Shown here: piece by piece, positions 1 to 12,813 of the stretch
Numbering within the stretch: position 1 is the first letter of the stretch
Layout: each line of letters opens with the position of its first letter
From: Hybos culiciformis
Lineage: Eukaryota > Arthropoda > Insecta > Diptera > Hybotidae
Direction: 5' to 3'
DNA: 64,000 nt
NCBI GenBank assembly: GCA_964007475.1
Contig: OZ023273.1
Span: 61,275,834-61,339,833, forward strand
The notes under the pieces: model-generated
Databases searched by the model: none
What the model saw: only the letters and a program-made list of their open reading frames with translations
What the model was told of the DNA's origin: nothing
Program-made: the position numbers and the translations under genes

Positions 1-283
1 ATGATTCGGCTTGGGCAATAGCGCATAGACCACGAGTTGCAACTTTCTCTGCGTACAATTCAATTCGGCCTGGTTCGAAATTGAATCTTTTTTGTACCAT
101 AGCTGTTAATTCGCGAATGCGACGACCTTTTTCACCCAAAACTTGTTGAGTTTTGGTTGCCATTATGATAATTTCTGTACGTGCTGGTGTAACACGAACT
201 TCAACACCAGAATACCCATCTTCAGCTAGTTCCCGAGTCAAAAACTCGTTCAGTTCAGCCTTGAACATGCCATCGGCAACGAA
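1..283 (-). CDS. RpS3: Ribosomal protein S3, exon 2 (partial, runs off the window)
   Basis: This exon encodes a core protein of the small (40S) ribosomal subunit that lines the mRNA entry site. On the minus strand it opens with [20 protein letters not shown] and continues through the KH type 2 domain, including [13 protein letters not shown], the GxxG-type loop region of the KH fold. It ends at the window edge within [17 protein letters not shown] sequence. The acceptor is a pyrimidine-rich CTCTCTTTTTAG, read in reverse at 284-295. The frame is open over all 283 bases and joins exon 1 in phase 0. Residues such as [19 protein letters not shown] and [15 protein letters not shown] are those I remember for fly RpS3, whereas other insects tend to have RSEIIIMATRTQSVLGEKG. 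The C-terminal half lies outside the window. Identification is very secure; the dipteran reading is an inference from memory. Confidence 0.97.
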
Positions 284-1339
284 CTAAAAAGAGAGAACAA
301 AAATATTTATCATAATTGAAAAAAAATTACTAATTTCTCATAATATTTGAACACATCTCTTTTTAAGGATATTCAAAATATTTTATTTATAAACATAAAC
401 TAATGTTTAAGTTTAAATTTTCGATTGTTTGAATGACAAACTTAAATCCTAAAATGTTATTCTGAAAATCTTGTATTATAGGCTTTATATACTATCTATT
501 ATATAGAAATTTAGATAGATAGGTGGGTACCTATACCTACCTACACCCACGTTCTGATTTTAAAATTATTTGAAAATGCTATAGGTGTAACACGAACGCA
601 CCTAAGAACGCACACAGAATACTTAATAATTTGGCATCAAAAAGCTAGACTTAAGTTTAATAGTGCGTAGGAAACCGACTTTTCAATGTGGAAAGTAAAG
701 TTGTAAACAAAAATAGTTTCCATTGCAAATTTTGAGAATAAAATTGTTTTTGAATGTAAAATTTTGACTATAGCTATAGGATACGATTATAGGCAGGTAC
801 CTATAATTATTTTTTCTTATAAGTAGGTGTATCTCTGTACCTGAGACCCAAAATCCAAAAGCAGAATTCATTTCGCATATTTAAGTTATGTGGGTATATA
901 AAATAAAACATTTGAATTCAGTAAGAAAATATTTTAACTAGTTTAGTTTAGATTTAGGGTTTGGCACCCGATTCAAAATCCAGCAAAATTAGCTACATTA
1001 TCCAAATTTAAGATTCCCCCCAACGAAGAAATTCAGTCTGAAACAACTTCTAGATTTACTTTTCGCAGTGAATCGAACTTTCGATTGAAAATTTCAGAAT
1101 CTTATTGAAATAAAATTTATTTTCATAATACACTAATTAAACAAACTAATTTTTTGGTAGCTTACGGAAAAAATTAATTAAAAAAAATTGAGGTTAGAAT
1201 TAAGAATTTGACAAACGAAATTTTCTTGAATTTAATAATTTTTTTAGATATAATTAATTAAGATTTTAATGTTCAATAAATACTTGGATAATTATTTAAT
1301 TAATTTTAATAAAATTAAATACAATTATTTCGAATTTAC

Positions 1340-1369
1340 CTTGCGTTTTTTTGAAATTGTTATGCTCAT
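1340..1369 (-). CDS. RpS3: Ribosomal protein S3, exon 1 (start codon, 10 codons)
   Basis: This small first coding exon reads MSITISKKRK on the minus strand. It starts at the ATG complementary to 1367-1369 and ends in AAG followed by the donor GTAAAT (complement of 1334-1339). KKRK followed by exon 2's FVADG reproduces the conserved RpS3 N-terminus (xxxISKKRKFVxDG), which fixes both splice sites and the start. Both splice sites are in phase 0. The intron is 1056 bp (284-1339), A+T-rich, and I saw no snoRNA-like box C/D or H/ACA pair in it, although RpS3 introns host snoRNAs in vertebrates. Confidence 0.93.
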
Positions 1370-1483
1370 GTTTATTTTTTACACACGAAATCGAACGTGG
1401 TTCAAAAAAGAAAAGAAAAAATTATTCGTTTGCGATAAAAAGGTTGTCAAAATTTTTTTTCAGTTTTATCGAGCTGTCAAACA

Positions 1484-1495
1484 CTGAAAAAGAGA
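1484..1495 (-). promoter_or_regulatory. Candidate TCT/TOP transcription start of RpS3
   Basis: On the minus strand the sequence reads TCTCTTTTTCAG, about 115-125 nt upstream of the RpS3 start codon. Ribosomal protein genes of flies and vertebrates usually initiate at a pyrimidine-rich TCT motif, giving a 5' terminal oligopyrimidine mRNA. A second candidate, CCTTTTTATCG, lies at 1433-1443, so the exact start is undecided. Confidence 0.4.
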
Positions 1496-1769
1496 CGTGA
1501 GAGCTTCGTCGATAAAAAGGCTTAATATATAATGCCATGAATTTACTTTTTGAAGATGATGAGGTCCATATTTATTCAAAATTTGAAAGACTATGAATAA
1601 ATAATATTGTGCTTCCATCTAAAATTAATTATAATTTAATTCTAAAAAATTCCTGTATGATTTAAAATAAAAGTTAGGCTCATGCCCTCACCCGAAAATA
1701 AATTTGAAATATTGAATTCCAAATTTCTAATGTATTTTGTTGTTGTGAATATCAAATACACGTCCTAAA

Positions 1770-2052
1770 GCAGAACTGACGCCAAGTTTTTGGCCGACGC
1801 GCTTAAAAAAAAAACTCAGCGACGTGCGGCCGGCGTGCTTAAAAAGAGGAAGAACAAAAAAAAAAACAAAAAAAACAAAAAAAAAAAACAAAAAAAAAAA
1901 ACATAAAAAAATTAACCAAAAAAATATTAGAAAAATTTTTAGCACGCCGATACAAAATATAAAAATGGGGCGCAAGGCGTACACACTGAAATCTCGACAA
2001 AAATGTTTTGCGACGGCGAACAAAAAAATGGTTTGCGGCGATCAGATTCTGC
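1770..2052. repeat. CpG-rich inverted-repeat (foldback) remnant
   Basis: The outer ends GCAGAACTGA and TCAGATTCTGC face each other. Inside, CGGCGTGCTTAAAAA (1831-1845) is matched inversely by TTTTTAGCACGCCG (1936-1949). The arms contain many CpG dinucleotides, unlike the flanks, and the spacer is nearly pure A-rich sequence. This fits a decayed MITE. I see no clear target-site duplication. Confidence 0.5.
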
Positions 2053-3149
2053 CCCAGAAGCATGTAATTGAAATATCATTACAGTAAAGACCTATTGTTT
2101 TTCTCTGCATTTCACACCTAATTTTTTTTTCATTTTGATAATAATATTATAATGAAATAGAAATTTCTAATTTACTAATTACTTTTCTTTTTAATATTTT
2201 AATTCTAAATCCGAAGTTTTTATTTTGCGAAGTTTTTTTTATTAGCTTGAAACGCTCTTTTACTAAATTATATATGTTTTCTAATTTAACTGTAAAATAT
2301 ACCTAACACCTAAAAGTATGCCAAATATAATTCCTTACAAAACAGAATTAAGTTAAATAAGAAAATTATTATTGTTAATTAACAACATTCAACAAGGAAA
2401 ATTAATTCGAAATTTACTTGATTATGATTAGAATTAACAAATAGTTAGTTATTCTATATTGGAAACACCTATATTGGCACAAAATTGCTGCGTTTCATTC
2501 TACAATTAAAATAATTTAATTTATTTTGTTGAAATCAAAATAAATAATAATAATATCGTAATATAATGTATATTATATAATTTATATAAACATGATGAAT
2601 ATGATCCTGCATCTCATTGATACCATTTTGATCCTCATGGAACATTTATATGTACAATATTGCTTTTAAGTAAATCTTTCCTTACCAATAAATAATTCAA
2701 AAAAGACATTAGGTTTGCTCTAATTTTTCTTTATACTCTTCAGACTAGATATAAATTCAAACGTGCCATAAGTTAATCGATGGTTATTAATTTTAAATGA
2801 ATCTCTTTTTCTGATTATACGAAAAATCTAGGATTTTTTCACCTATCTTTTATTTGTTTTTTTATATTTTGTATGTTTTATATAGTTAATATACCTACTA
2901 GTTTTTACGGAAAGCTTACGCTTAATGACTTAATGCCAAAAAGTTTTACTTGCATCAAGGTTTCCTAAAACCGAACCCTAGTTTTCTTCCTTGCTAGTCT
3001 TTGTCTTCTTTCCAAATTTTGTGTCAATATGAACAAAATCAATAAGAATATTCATATAGAACTAGTTTTTTATCTATTATTATCTTTATTATAACCTTTA
3101 GATGGCAGTTTAAAAGTTTTATGTGTGGATAGGGACTTTTATAACTTAT

Positions 3150-3545
3150 TTCCATTAGTGGAATATTTGTGGGATATTCAGTTTCCCGGAATATTTCAGG
3201 TAAATTCTCATATAAAAATAAATTCCGGTATTTCTATATCCCTTTTTCATATTCCACTTAAGTTAGGGTTCGGATTCCAAATTTATCAAAAAAAGTACAT
3301 AATTTATGAAAAAAAAGTACATTTTTAGGTGCTTTTTTAAATTATTTTTTGGTTGGTCAGAAATTTTTTTGTCAAAGTGACAAAAAAAATAATAAAATAA
3401 ACTTTAAAAACGTAAATAAATTTTTTTTTTTATATAAAAAAATAAAAAAAAAAAAATTTAGTTTATTTATTTTTTAAATGTCAACATATTCCACTTCGTA
3501 TTCCACTTAATGTAATGGAAACGGCAACTGAAATATCGGAATTTA
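3150..3545. repeat. Diverged inverted repeat with TTCCACTTAA motifs
   Basis: The segment TAAATTCCGGTATTTC followed by CATATTCCACTTAA (about 3220-3263) recurs in inverted orientation at about 3486-3545 (TTAATGTAATGGAAAC, GAAATATCGGAATTTA on the plus strand). Between the arms lie A- and T-homopolymers that also pair (AAATAAACTTT with TAGTTTATTTA). This could be an old foldback element; its limits are not clear. Confidence 0.35.
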
Positions 3546-5149
3546 TGTGGGATTTATTAGGTAAATGTAAATAGCTTATTAGCTTAAAATCATTGTTCGA
3601 AGTTGATAGTTTCAGTATTAAACTTCCATATTTACATGAATATATGTACACACGTTTTTTGCGAATAAATTTATCTTTTTTTTTTACTTTTTTTTTTTAC
3701 AATTTACGTACAGATTAATGAAAAATTTTATTGTCATTATCTTGGAATTTTTCGTACTAAATTTATCATTAGCAGAGCTACAAGAGCAAAAACAAAAAAT
3801 TTTTTTTTGTTTTTTTAGTTTTGTTAAAAAAAAACAAAAATTATAATTAATAATAACGGCTGGAAAAAGATAAAAAAAATATTGAAAATAAATTTTTTAT
3901 CATAATTTTTTGCGTTTTTTTTTTTAATGTAGTTACATACCTATGTTGGAATTATTATGAGAATTATTAAGCCTAATTTAAAATATTTTGATGTTTTTGA
4001 GAACATAAAAACCGCACTTTAAAAATATTTTGTTAACAAACTTGCGAAATTTTATTATAAATTATTTTGAACGCGTTTTGTTTATATATATGTATATTTT
4101 TTTTAGATATGATGGTATGCTGTGTATTATAGTGAAAATAAAGATCAATCTCCTTATTTTCTTCTTCTTTAACTTCCAACTGTCATATCATTTATGTATA
4201 TATATAATTTTATTATTTATGAAATTTTATTATGTATTATAAATATTTGATTACAAATTATTTTCATTTTAATTGAATTTAAAATTTCTGTTCTTATAAC
4301 TTGTAATTTTGTTGGTTAATTTTTATGAATACATACATTTAGTATGTACTATATTGAAAATTTATCTTAATAAACATGCAGAAAGGATCTTTACTATAAG
4401 TTCTTTTTAAAAGTACATTATGTCTACAAAAAACATAACAATGTATTTATCAGTTAACAATTTACTGGGTATTTTTTTGTAGGAACGTAAAGTTTTTAAA
4501 ACGATATCTAATAGCAAAGACAAACGTTACACAGGAGAATTAGTATAGTATGAACTACTAATAATAATTTTTATATAGCAATAAAGTTTTATGCACTTAT
4601 TCGCAGGGGCGTCGATAGCCAACACCGGGCCCGGGAAAAGATTTTTACAAATAAAAAAATTTTTATATGTTTTTTATAGGTTTTAACATTATGGAAATAA
4701 TACTAATTGAGCCTCCTAAACACATAATTTTATCATTAATAGTCACACTTTGTACATTTGTACAAATCTACTTGTGAAATCAGAATTATAGTGTACAGCG
4801 TAGGAAATAAGATCATATGAGAATCAGAATGTAAAGTTTCTTCGCTTTATATACAAACTTGTAGATTCCACTTTAATTTATATCACTTCAAAAAATCACA
4901 AATAATTAGTAACGACAACCCCTCCTATAATATTTAAATTCGGACCGCGGTCCAAACAGTCCAACAAATACAAACAGTTTGGATGTCTAATTAATTTTCT
5001 GAAAAAAAGCTGAAAAATCAATACCTTAAAATTATACTTACTAATGATAAAATTTTCTTACACTTTTTTTACATAACAAATCACAAAAAATTCTACTTGA
5101 CGCCATCATCAAGGACTTTTTATGTAAATTTTTTCCAATAATGACTGAT

Positions 5150-5199
5150 AAGCATGAAACTTAATATCACATTTAAGCATGAAACTTAATATCACATAT
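5150..5199. repeat. 25-bp tandem duplication
   Basis: The unit AAGCATGAAACTTAATATCA plus CATTT occurs twice in direct succession at a period of 25 bp, immediately left of the hAT-type element at 5210. Confidence 0.8.
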
Positions 5200-5209
5200 G
5201 TATAATGTA

Positions 5210-5835
5210 CAGAGACCGGAAGTTCAAGCTCTTAAAAACGTTAAAATATGCTTGCTCTAATGCTCTTAAAACCTAATAAATATGCTCTTAAATATGCACT
5301 ATAATACATTATTTATGTGATAAATTGGAATTAGAAACAATTATATATTTTCTTCTGTGAAATTCATTTTCCGATTAATGACAATTTGTAAAACTATCTG
5401 TTAGAAAAAAATATAGGTAAACATTCTTTCAAAAAAATGTTGACAGGAAGAAATTCTCTACTTTTTTAAATTTTCCAAAAAATGCAAATACACATGCATT
5501 TATAAGGTAAATATGTAATTATATGCATTTATTGGAGAAATATGTTAATATATGCTCTAACAAATCAATGTCACACTTTTGAAAACATGTTGACATGAAG
5601 AAATCTTCAATTTTTTCTTTTTTTTTTCGAAAATAGTCGAAAGAATGCAAATACATGCATTTATACGACAAATATGCGTTTATATGCAATTATTGGAGAA
5701 ATATGCAAATATATGCTCTAAGAAATCGAAGCAATTTTTCTTAAAAATCTTTGATTCGCACAAATACTGATTTACTAGATTTTAGTTTAGAGTTATCAGA
5801 AAAAAACATGTATTTGCATGAACTTCCGGTCTCTG
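5210..5835. mobile_element. Non-autonomous hAT-type element (626 bp) with 8-bp TSD
   Basis: The terminal inverted repeats are CAGAGACCGGAAGTTCA at the left and TGAACTTCCGGTCTCTG at the right, perfect over 17 bp. The flanking 8-bp direct repeat ATAATGTA (5202-5209 and 5836-5843) is exact. CAG...CTG ends with an 8-bp duplication are the hAT signature. The interior has two diverged direct repeats of roughly 145 bp (about 5435-5580 and 5585-5735). Both start ATGTTGACAxGAAGAAAT and both contain ATGCAAATACA, TTATTGGAGAAATATG and ATATATGCTCTAA. No transposase coding remains. Confidence 0.88.
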
Positions 5836-5982
5836 ATAATGTATATTGTTTTTGTCACAAAAAAAAATTAATCAAGCGGGCCCCTTGCTCTGTATAGGAA
5901 ATCATTCATATTGCACTGCCACATTCACATAAAATCAAATAACTTATTTCTTGGGCTTAACGTCTTCCATATATAATACATT

Positions 5983-6062
5983 ATTTTATAAAGAATTAAA
6001 CGACCAATGTAATAAAAAAACTGTCTACCAAATACAAATTGGTCGTTTGATTCTTTATAAAT
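5983..6062. repeat. 80-nt near-perfect hairpin
   Basis: The left arm ends AAAGAATTAAACGACCAAT and the right arm is ATTGGTCGTTTGATTCTTT. With TTTATA continuing at the outer ends, the stem is about 25 bp with one mismatch and one bulge, closed by a 29-nt loop. It could be a tiny MITE or the template of a hairpin RNA. There is no further context to decide. Confidence 0.75.
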
Positions 6063-9000
6063 TACTTATTTGTTCATGGTGCTAAAAATACATTAGTGAG
6101 ATAAACCCATACATTAAGAACTAAGTAGCTTAATTTTGTTTTCTTGCTTATCAGAAACAGCATAAGCCATTAAATTGGAGGTATTATCCGTCATTGCCTT
6201 AATGACAAATTTCTTTAGCATACAAAAAACAGTACTGTATAATTCAATTACGATACATATTTCAAACATTTTCATTCTTTCATTTGGTATAATGCATCTT
6301 TTTACTTTAACGAGACTTTATTTTATTTTCATATTAGGTATTGAAATCATTGTTTCAATTAAAATTTATTTTTAAGTTCTATAATGATGAGATAAATTCA
6401 ACTTAATAAGGATTTATAATGAAAAATTCCCAAAATGAACTAACTACAAAATGCACGGTTTTACAATTTTATCGTTAAAGAAATTCTCAAAAAGATCAAA
6501 TCATCCTCACGCAATAAAAATTTAATGTATGTAACATAACATACATTCATTATTTTGGCATAAAAATTAAAAAGAAATAAAATTCTAAAATTATGGTATT
6601 TATTTTTTGCCTGTATTTATTTTTTAAGTGTATAATAAGAAAAGGGCTGCAATTTAAGGTGAATTTAATGGTTACAGGAGGTGGACTGAAAACAGTTTTC
6701 TTAATTTTTATCAAAAATATCTTTATGTAACATTTTTGTACATAAAAAAAAATTAAGGTGATTGTCCATCAAAACTAAATTTTTAAGTTTTTAAATTGGA
6801 GAAGAATTCTATGAAATTGATAATTTTTTTTAGTATCCTTAATATTACATATTATAATTTATGCTAAATTTGAAATATGCCAAATCTTTTAACAGTTTCT
6901 TTTTAATTCAACTTAATTTATTATTTATATCTAATTTGTTTCCTTAACTTTTTTAGGAGACAACTATATAGTATAGAAAAAATTTGTGTAATTATACAAG
7001 GATTTGTATGTTTCTTGGGTGTATGTAATATAAGTATAAGCATCAGAAGGAAAATAATTTCTTAAATTTTGCTTCACGTACACTGAAAATTTTAAAAGAT
7101 ATTTTAAAAAATTTATTAATTTAAATAATAGTGAAAATAATGTTGTTATTTCCTAGTTGTATCTAAAATGTTGAAAAAAATATTTAAATTTTCTTCTGAT
7201 CACTCAGTATAATTTCCAGTCAAATGCATTGTGTATAATTATGTATACGTCTGTCTTCATTGTTGCACGCATAATAAAATTTTTGTTGATTACTAGCTTA
7301 AGCTTGAACTTTTTTTTTATTGTATTGTTTGTTTTTTAATTATATTGTTTTTTAAGTACAACCATGTACAATTTCATTGCATTATTGCTTTAGGATCTTA
7401 TTAAGTTATTAAATTTTAACAAAAGGATGTAAACAAATATGCAAAATACTTACTTAAATCTTGATATACCAAGTAATGTTTTTTTTTATACAAGAATCTT
7501 GTTAAATAATGTTATTTTCGTATTCAGTCCCCAGTTATTACAGTAATGGCAAGCAATTTAAAATTAAAAATCAATATCAATAGGAAGAATATTGCTTACA
7601 GTGAAATTATCAGTTTTGTCTTCTGGTTTTTTTTTTTTATAAATTTAACGATATTGAAATCAATCTTTCCTTTCCACTAAAGAGGAAAGTTATTTTGGCT
7701 TTAATTAAAAATATATTGATTTGAAATATTTGATTTGTTCTGGATAGTTACCAAATAAATTTATTACGTGCCACTCCATTATAGCATCATTTATAAATTT
7801 GGTTGTGGTGTTCGTTCAAATGATATGTATTTCTTTATTTTTTTTCAAACAAACATTTCAATATTAACTTTATAACATAAAATATTAAATTTTGAAAATT
7901 TTAATATTTTTAAATAAAACAATTTTTAAATAAAATAAGCTTAGTATTGATTAAATATAGGCATATTAATGTAAATATGGATTATATTTTGGTGAAACAT
8001 TTTATAAAAGAGATGAAGGGTCATCATAATTCAAGAAGTTTTCCGTAAAACTCCAGTAACTTTTATACATCGGTTAAGATAGTATCTATACCAAACCAAT
8101 AAAATGGAGTTTGAACTTGTAACTTCTAAATCAAAACAGATTCGGCTTTGGGCTATCATTGTTTTGAAGGAAATGAAACTCAAATATTATACATACCATT
8201 TACTGATATTTAGGTTTTTTTTTTTTTTAGATAATTACCTCACTAAAATACTATCGTTCGTCAAGGTTTATTTATATATTGAATTTTCGATCTACTTTTA
8301 TTGCCAAGCAATGTTTTACATCTCTATGTTTATTATGTTCATTCTATAAATCTCTAGACGAAGAAATTGTGTATTTTTCAACCATTTGTTGCTACATGAA
8401 CTATTTGGCTCAATATATTATTAATGTCCTTCAAAACCTAAATGAAAATAATTTCTCTGTAGTACTATATTAACAAATCTCTACTTATTCTTCAAAGTAA
8501 TGGGATTTCTATTATTTTTTTATTTATTCTGAAACATAATTTCCGTACATTCACACGTATTTTAATTCTTAACTCCATAAAATTTTTATTAGCAGAACGT
8601 TATATTTATTTTATTCACGTTTTTTTCTAATTCTAATAATTTGCTACAAGATTCATAATTGCATTTTAATTTTATTTTAAATTTTCTTAACATAAATTTA
8701 AATTTACTAACTCTACTTCAAATCTCACTATCGGAGGAGAAAATTATATTCGGAATAAATACTGAATCGAAAAAAGTCTATCCTCTTCGTTTAATCATAA
8801 ATTGTTATCATTTAAGACGGCAAAATGTATTTGATTCCTGTAACAATGCTATTGCTGGTAGTTGCTGTCGAAAGTATTTCAAACTAAATTTATTTAAAAA
8901 TCTAATAAAAAGTGTAACGATTTGAATATTATTCAATCACGATATTTCAGTTCTCAAAACAAAAAATATAAATAAAAACTTAATTATACATGTAATTTTA

Positions 9001-12000
9001 CTTAATGCAATAATTATTATTTCGTTAATGTAATAAATTAATCACTAAAATCCTGTTCATTGTTAAGAAAATATCAGTTTTTAGAAAACTATTGCTTACA
9101 AAATTGCCTAAGAGGTATATCTTTTTTATATAAAAATTAATTTTTAGCTATACTTATATACCTACTAACAATTTTTAGAGTGTAGTAATTTAAAAAGTGA
9201 AAATTTATTGAACATGACAAATAAGGGCAGTGTCCGTTATTATTCTTATTATTATTATTATTAATAATAATATCACAACCAATTTTGATTTTTATCTGGT
9301 TTTTGTTATCGGTTGTTGATGTCTTCATTATTTATGATGTTTTAAAATAATTGATGCGAATTTAAATATTATAATTTGCAACATAACAATTCAAAAAGAA
9401 TGTTGTACCAGGCATCAACATTAAAAAAAAAAACAAAAAACATAAAAAAAAAAAAAAATATATATTAAATTTAATAATTTATAAAAAAAATTTTGGTTGA
9501 TTATAAATTACATGTTTTTCATGAATTTTCATAAATGTTGAAATTTATTTCACATTTATCGTCGACAAACGTAATTACTTTTATGCCGAATTAAGTGTTG
9601 TATTTTTAAAAATTTTTTTTTTATTTTGTTGAATAATTATCATTAAGTTAAATTAACTTGTGTGCAAGTTAATTCATTTCAGATCACTATTAAAAAAAAA
9701 AAAAAAGCTGGATGTATTATCTTCATTTAATTTGCCTTTTATCTTTGAAATTATTTCGTATTTGATTTAAAGAAGAAATTCAAGATTTTTTTTTAGATAT
9801 TACGTGTATACAACAGATAATAACTATAACTAATTTTCAACGCAAAACCAAAAACCATATGCCTAATGAAAGTATAGAAACAAAAATTTAATTGAATAAA
9901 AGTTATATTTACACGTATTTTAAGAAAATTATTTATTTAATTATCATCATATGGCTGTTATTAATATACAATATAATAATGCTAAATAGAAGAATGTGAA
10001 AATTATGAAAATCCTATATTATGTAAATAAAATATTTTTACGAAAATTGAATAGGCATAATTCCGGTTTATTAAAATTTGCATACAATGGTATAGAAATG
10101 GTGATTTACGATTTGTTGACACATATTATGGGTTCTTTTACAACTTTATAGCTCGACAGGCCTTTAAGAAAAACTCACAAAATATACTCGCTACATAAAA
10201 CTTTTACATCGTATAAAACTTCGCTAATCTTATATTTTATCATATAGAAAGATTTAAGTGACAGTTAGATGTAGTAGTATTGAGATAAAAAATATAAAAA
10301 ATTAAATTTCAGAATTGTTTTCATCATTGACAATCAATTGAATTATTTAATATTAATTTGTTACAATTTTCTGTTATAGAGTTTTAGATACTACATTTTA
10401 TCTTCATATAATTACGTCCTTAATATTTGGTACTATATTAACAACTTAACTGAACTAATTTTTAGAATAAAATTTAAATTTAAGGTAAAATTTATGATAA
10501 AACCTTTTGTAATCCTTTTTTTTTCATTTTAGCAAACCTATCTGAATTATTCTCAGGCTAGATTTTTACTAATATTCAAAAACAATATCAAAAATTATCG
10601 TGAGGTTTTTGCTTTAAAATATTTTATATTTTAATTGTTTTAAACTTGCTAAAAACCTAGTCCTAGATTCAGTTTTTGTATATTAACAGACTTTATATTC
10701 TATAATAATTAAAGCTTGTTAATAATTCATTACTAAGGCGAACATTTCTGGTCAACGAAACCCTTGATTTTAGTTCAATTTCTTTTTTTGAAGATTCCTT
10801 TTTTGAATATATGTATTCGTAAGCCTAAATAAAAAATCTAAATATAAATTTCTATCTTTATTTAACGTAGTTAAAATTTATATTATGTTTTTTTTTTATT
10901 TATTTACTATATTTTAAATACATAAAGTATTTTTTTCATAAAAATAAATAGTAGTTTTTATATATTTCTTACTTAAAATATAATCTGGTTCTTATTAAAT
11001 TAATTTCTTTTCATATTTTATCAAATAAAAATAAAAAAAAATGAAAAGAAAAGAAATTTTTTAAAGAAAAATTTTGTAAAGGGAATAGCCATAAAAATGT
11101 TTCAACATTAAAATTTTGAAAACTCAATTTATTTAAGTATATTATGCACATTTACATTGAGAATTTTTATACCATTATTGTAAATGGATAATTTATTGTT
11201 ATTTAAATTCTGCTAATTTGTAAACAGAAAAAAAAAATAGATCTTTTTAACAAAAAAAAAAAATATATATATCGATAAAACTGAAATTAAATTATTTAGG
11301 TCGTCACTGCGGGGTAAAATAACAAATTGCGTCAAATATCCAAGTTAACAACTAGTTTTTAATATTTGATTATTGCACTTTATGTGCACTCTTTACCTGT
11401 AAGGTATATTATGAATGAGGTAAAATAATTAGTCTAGCTAGAGAATATTTAAAAACATTTTTTTTTGTATTAAATTTCATGCAGTCAGATTAGTGGATCT
11501 CTATATAGCATAGTCAGCATTAATAGAAAAGTTGTATGGTTAATTACTTATTTTATTAGTCTACTTAAAAGTAATAATTTTAATACTCTTGTTTTATGCT
11601 GTAGAAAATAATGTGTTTATTAAAAAAACAGTTTATTTTTAATTTTTATATCTGTGTAATATTTTTTGGGTTCATCAACTGAAAATTTAGGTAATTTGAA
11701 CCTTATTATATGTACTTATAATTAATTCTCTTAAAATTTTATTAAACCATAACTATTTTAGTTAAAAATCAAACTTATATGTGTATACTACATACGTATA
11801 TATGATAAAATAGTTATTTAATAATTTAAAAAATGTCTAGATATGTTCATTATGTATTTATTTATTATGTATTTATTCAAGATATTTCTGGATAAGTATT
11901 TATATTTAACAATCGATTAACTAGAATCCAAAATTGGTAAAAAAAAACATTGGGATTGTTTTAAGTATTAGTACAGCTTTAGTGTTTATTCTCAATTTGG

Positions 12001-12560
12001 TCTCAAATAATTTAAATGTAAGTACAATTTCCCTATCTGTTATTATTTCTCAAATCAATTTCTCATTTAAATTACATATCACAAAATGATTAAAATAATA
12101 ATATGTAATTAATTATATGTTAGAAATATCTCATAATTTTTATTTTTCACTAATGTGCAGCCGGTCTTTTTTCTAATCATTTGTAAAGTTCATTCAATGC
12201 TGAAATTCTTTTTTCAGAGAATAATTTATGTAAATTAAACTAATTAGATATTTTTTATTTTCTCACAAATTAAAATTTCTTTCGTACAAAACTTATTACA
12301 GAATGGAAGACACAGCCTCTCTTTGAACATTTATTTTTTTCCTAACTACAACTGATGCGGCGCAGCTGAGCCAAGACTAATACGTGCAAGAAGAATTTTT
12401 ATTATGTTTTATAAGCATATTAACATTTTTAGAAAAAACGAACATATTTCATTAACCAAATTTTTGAATACGGGTGCACGCTTGCATTAGACTATAAATA
12501 AGCCGGCTCCAATAAGTTATAGGAGAATATTATGCAATAATATAATATGTTCAAAGTTCT
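6063..12560. other. Intergenic spacer, nothing recognised
   Basis: This is A+T-rich sequence with homopolymer runs and short AT microsatellites, for example an (ATT)n/(AAT)n run near 9243-9272 and A-rich runs at 9421-9458. A 9-bp palindrome with a 6-nt loop lies at 6523-6547. Open frames are short, use A+T-rich codons at random and resemble no family I know. Confidence 0.6.
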
Positions 12561-12813
12561 AAAAATGCAAATACTTTGGTATTAAGTATTAATAATGATT
12601 ACAAAACTTATTACAGACAGACTATGTAATTGTATTTGTAAAAGTGTGAATACTTTATTTAAAAAGGAATTGTATTTAAAAAAGTATTTGAGAAAAGTAT
12701 TGATTGCTTGCAATAAATACTTTTATAAATGTAATGTACTTCTCAGAAAAATGTTAATTACTTTTTCAAATACGATTACTTTGTATTTGAATATCGAAAG
12801 TATTTGAATTTTA
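12561..12813. repeat. Foldback-like repeat built of AAGTATTTG motifs
   Basis: The left end AAAAATGCAAATACTTTGG is mirrored by CGAAAGTATTTGAATTTT at the right end. In between, GTATTTG, AAAGTATTTG and the reverse CAAATAC and AATACTTT recur about a dozen times. This arrangement is typical of a degenerate MITE with subterminal repeats. Target duplication and family are unclear. Confidence 0.5.

Larger units (their letters stand above)
1501..4603. other. Intergenic A+T-rich spacer with two inverted-repeat remnants
   Basis: No coding exon is visible. The stretch holds a CpG-richer inverted repeat (1770-2052), a long A/C-poor tract of AAAAAC-like sequence (about 1855-1930), and a second cluster of inverted segments around 3150-3545. 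Otherwise it is simple A+T-rich sequence. Open frames in the A-rich tract encode only lysine/asparagine low-complexity peptide. Confidence 0.6.
4604..5897. mobile_element. Remnant of a hAT-like element (outer element)
   Basis: The left end reads CAGGGGCGTCGATAGCCAAC followed by ACCGGGCCCGGG, a typical hAT-style CAGGGGCG start with a GGGCCC block. The right end around 5876-5897 reads GCGGGCCCCTTGCTCTG, which in reverse gives CAGAGCAAGGGGCCCGC, so both ends carry CAG and GGGCCC. No matching 8-bp duplication was found, so one end may be rearranged. No coding remnant is recognised. A younger hAT-type element (5210-5835) lies inside it. Confidence 0.4.

Noticed and set aside
1824..2087. Lysine-rich open frame
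   Set aside because: It is created by an A-rich tract inside an inverted repeat; low complexity with no family resemblance.
4604..5897. Treating the outer remnant as a firmly bounded hAT element
   Set aside because: The ends share CAG and GGGCCC, but no 8-bp duplication matches, so it is given only as a remnant.
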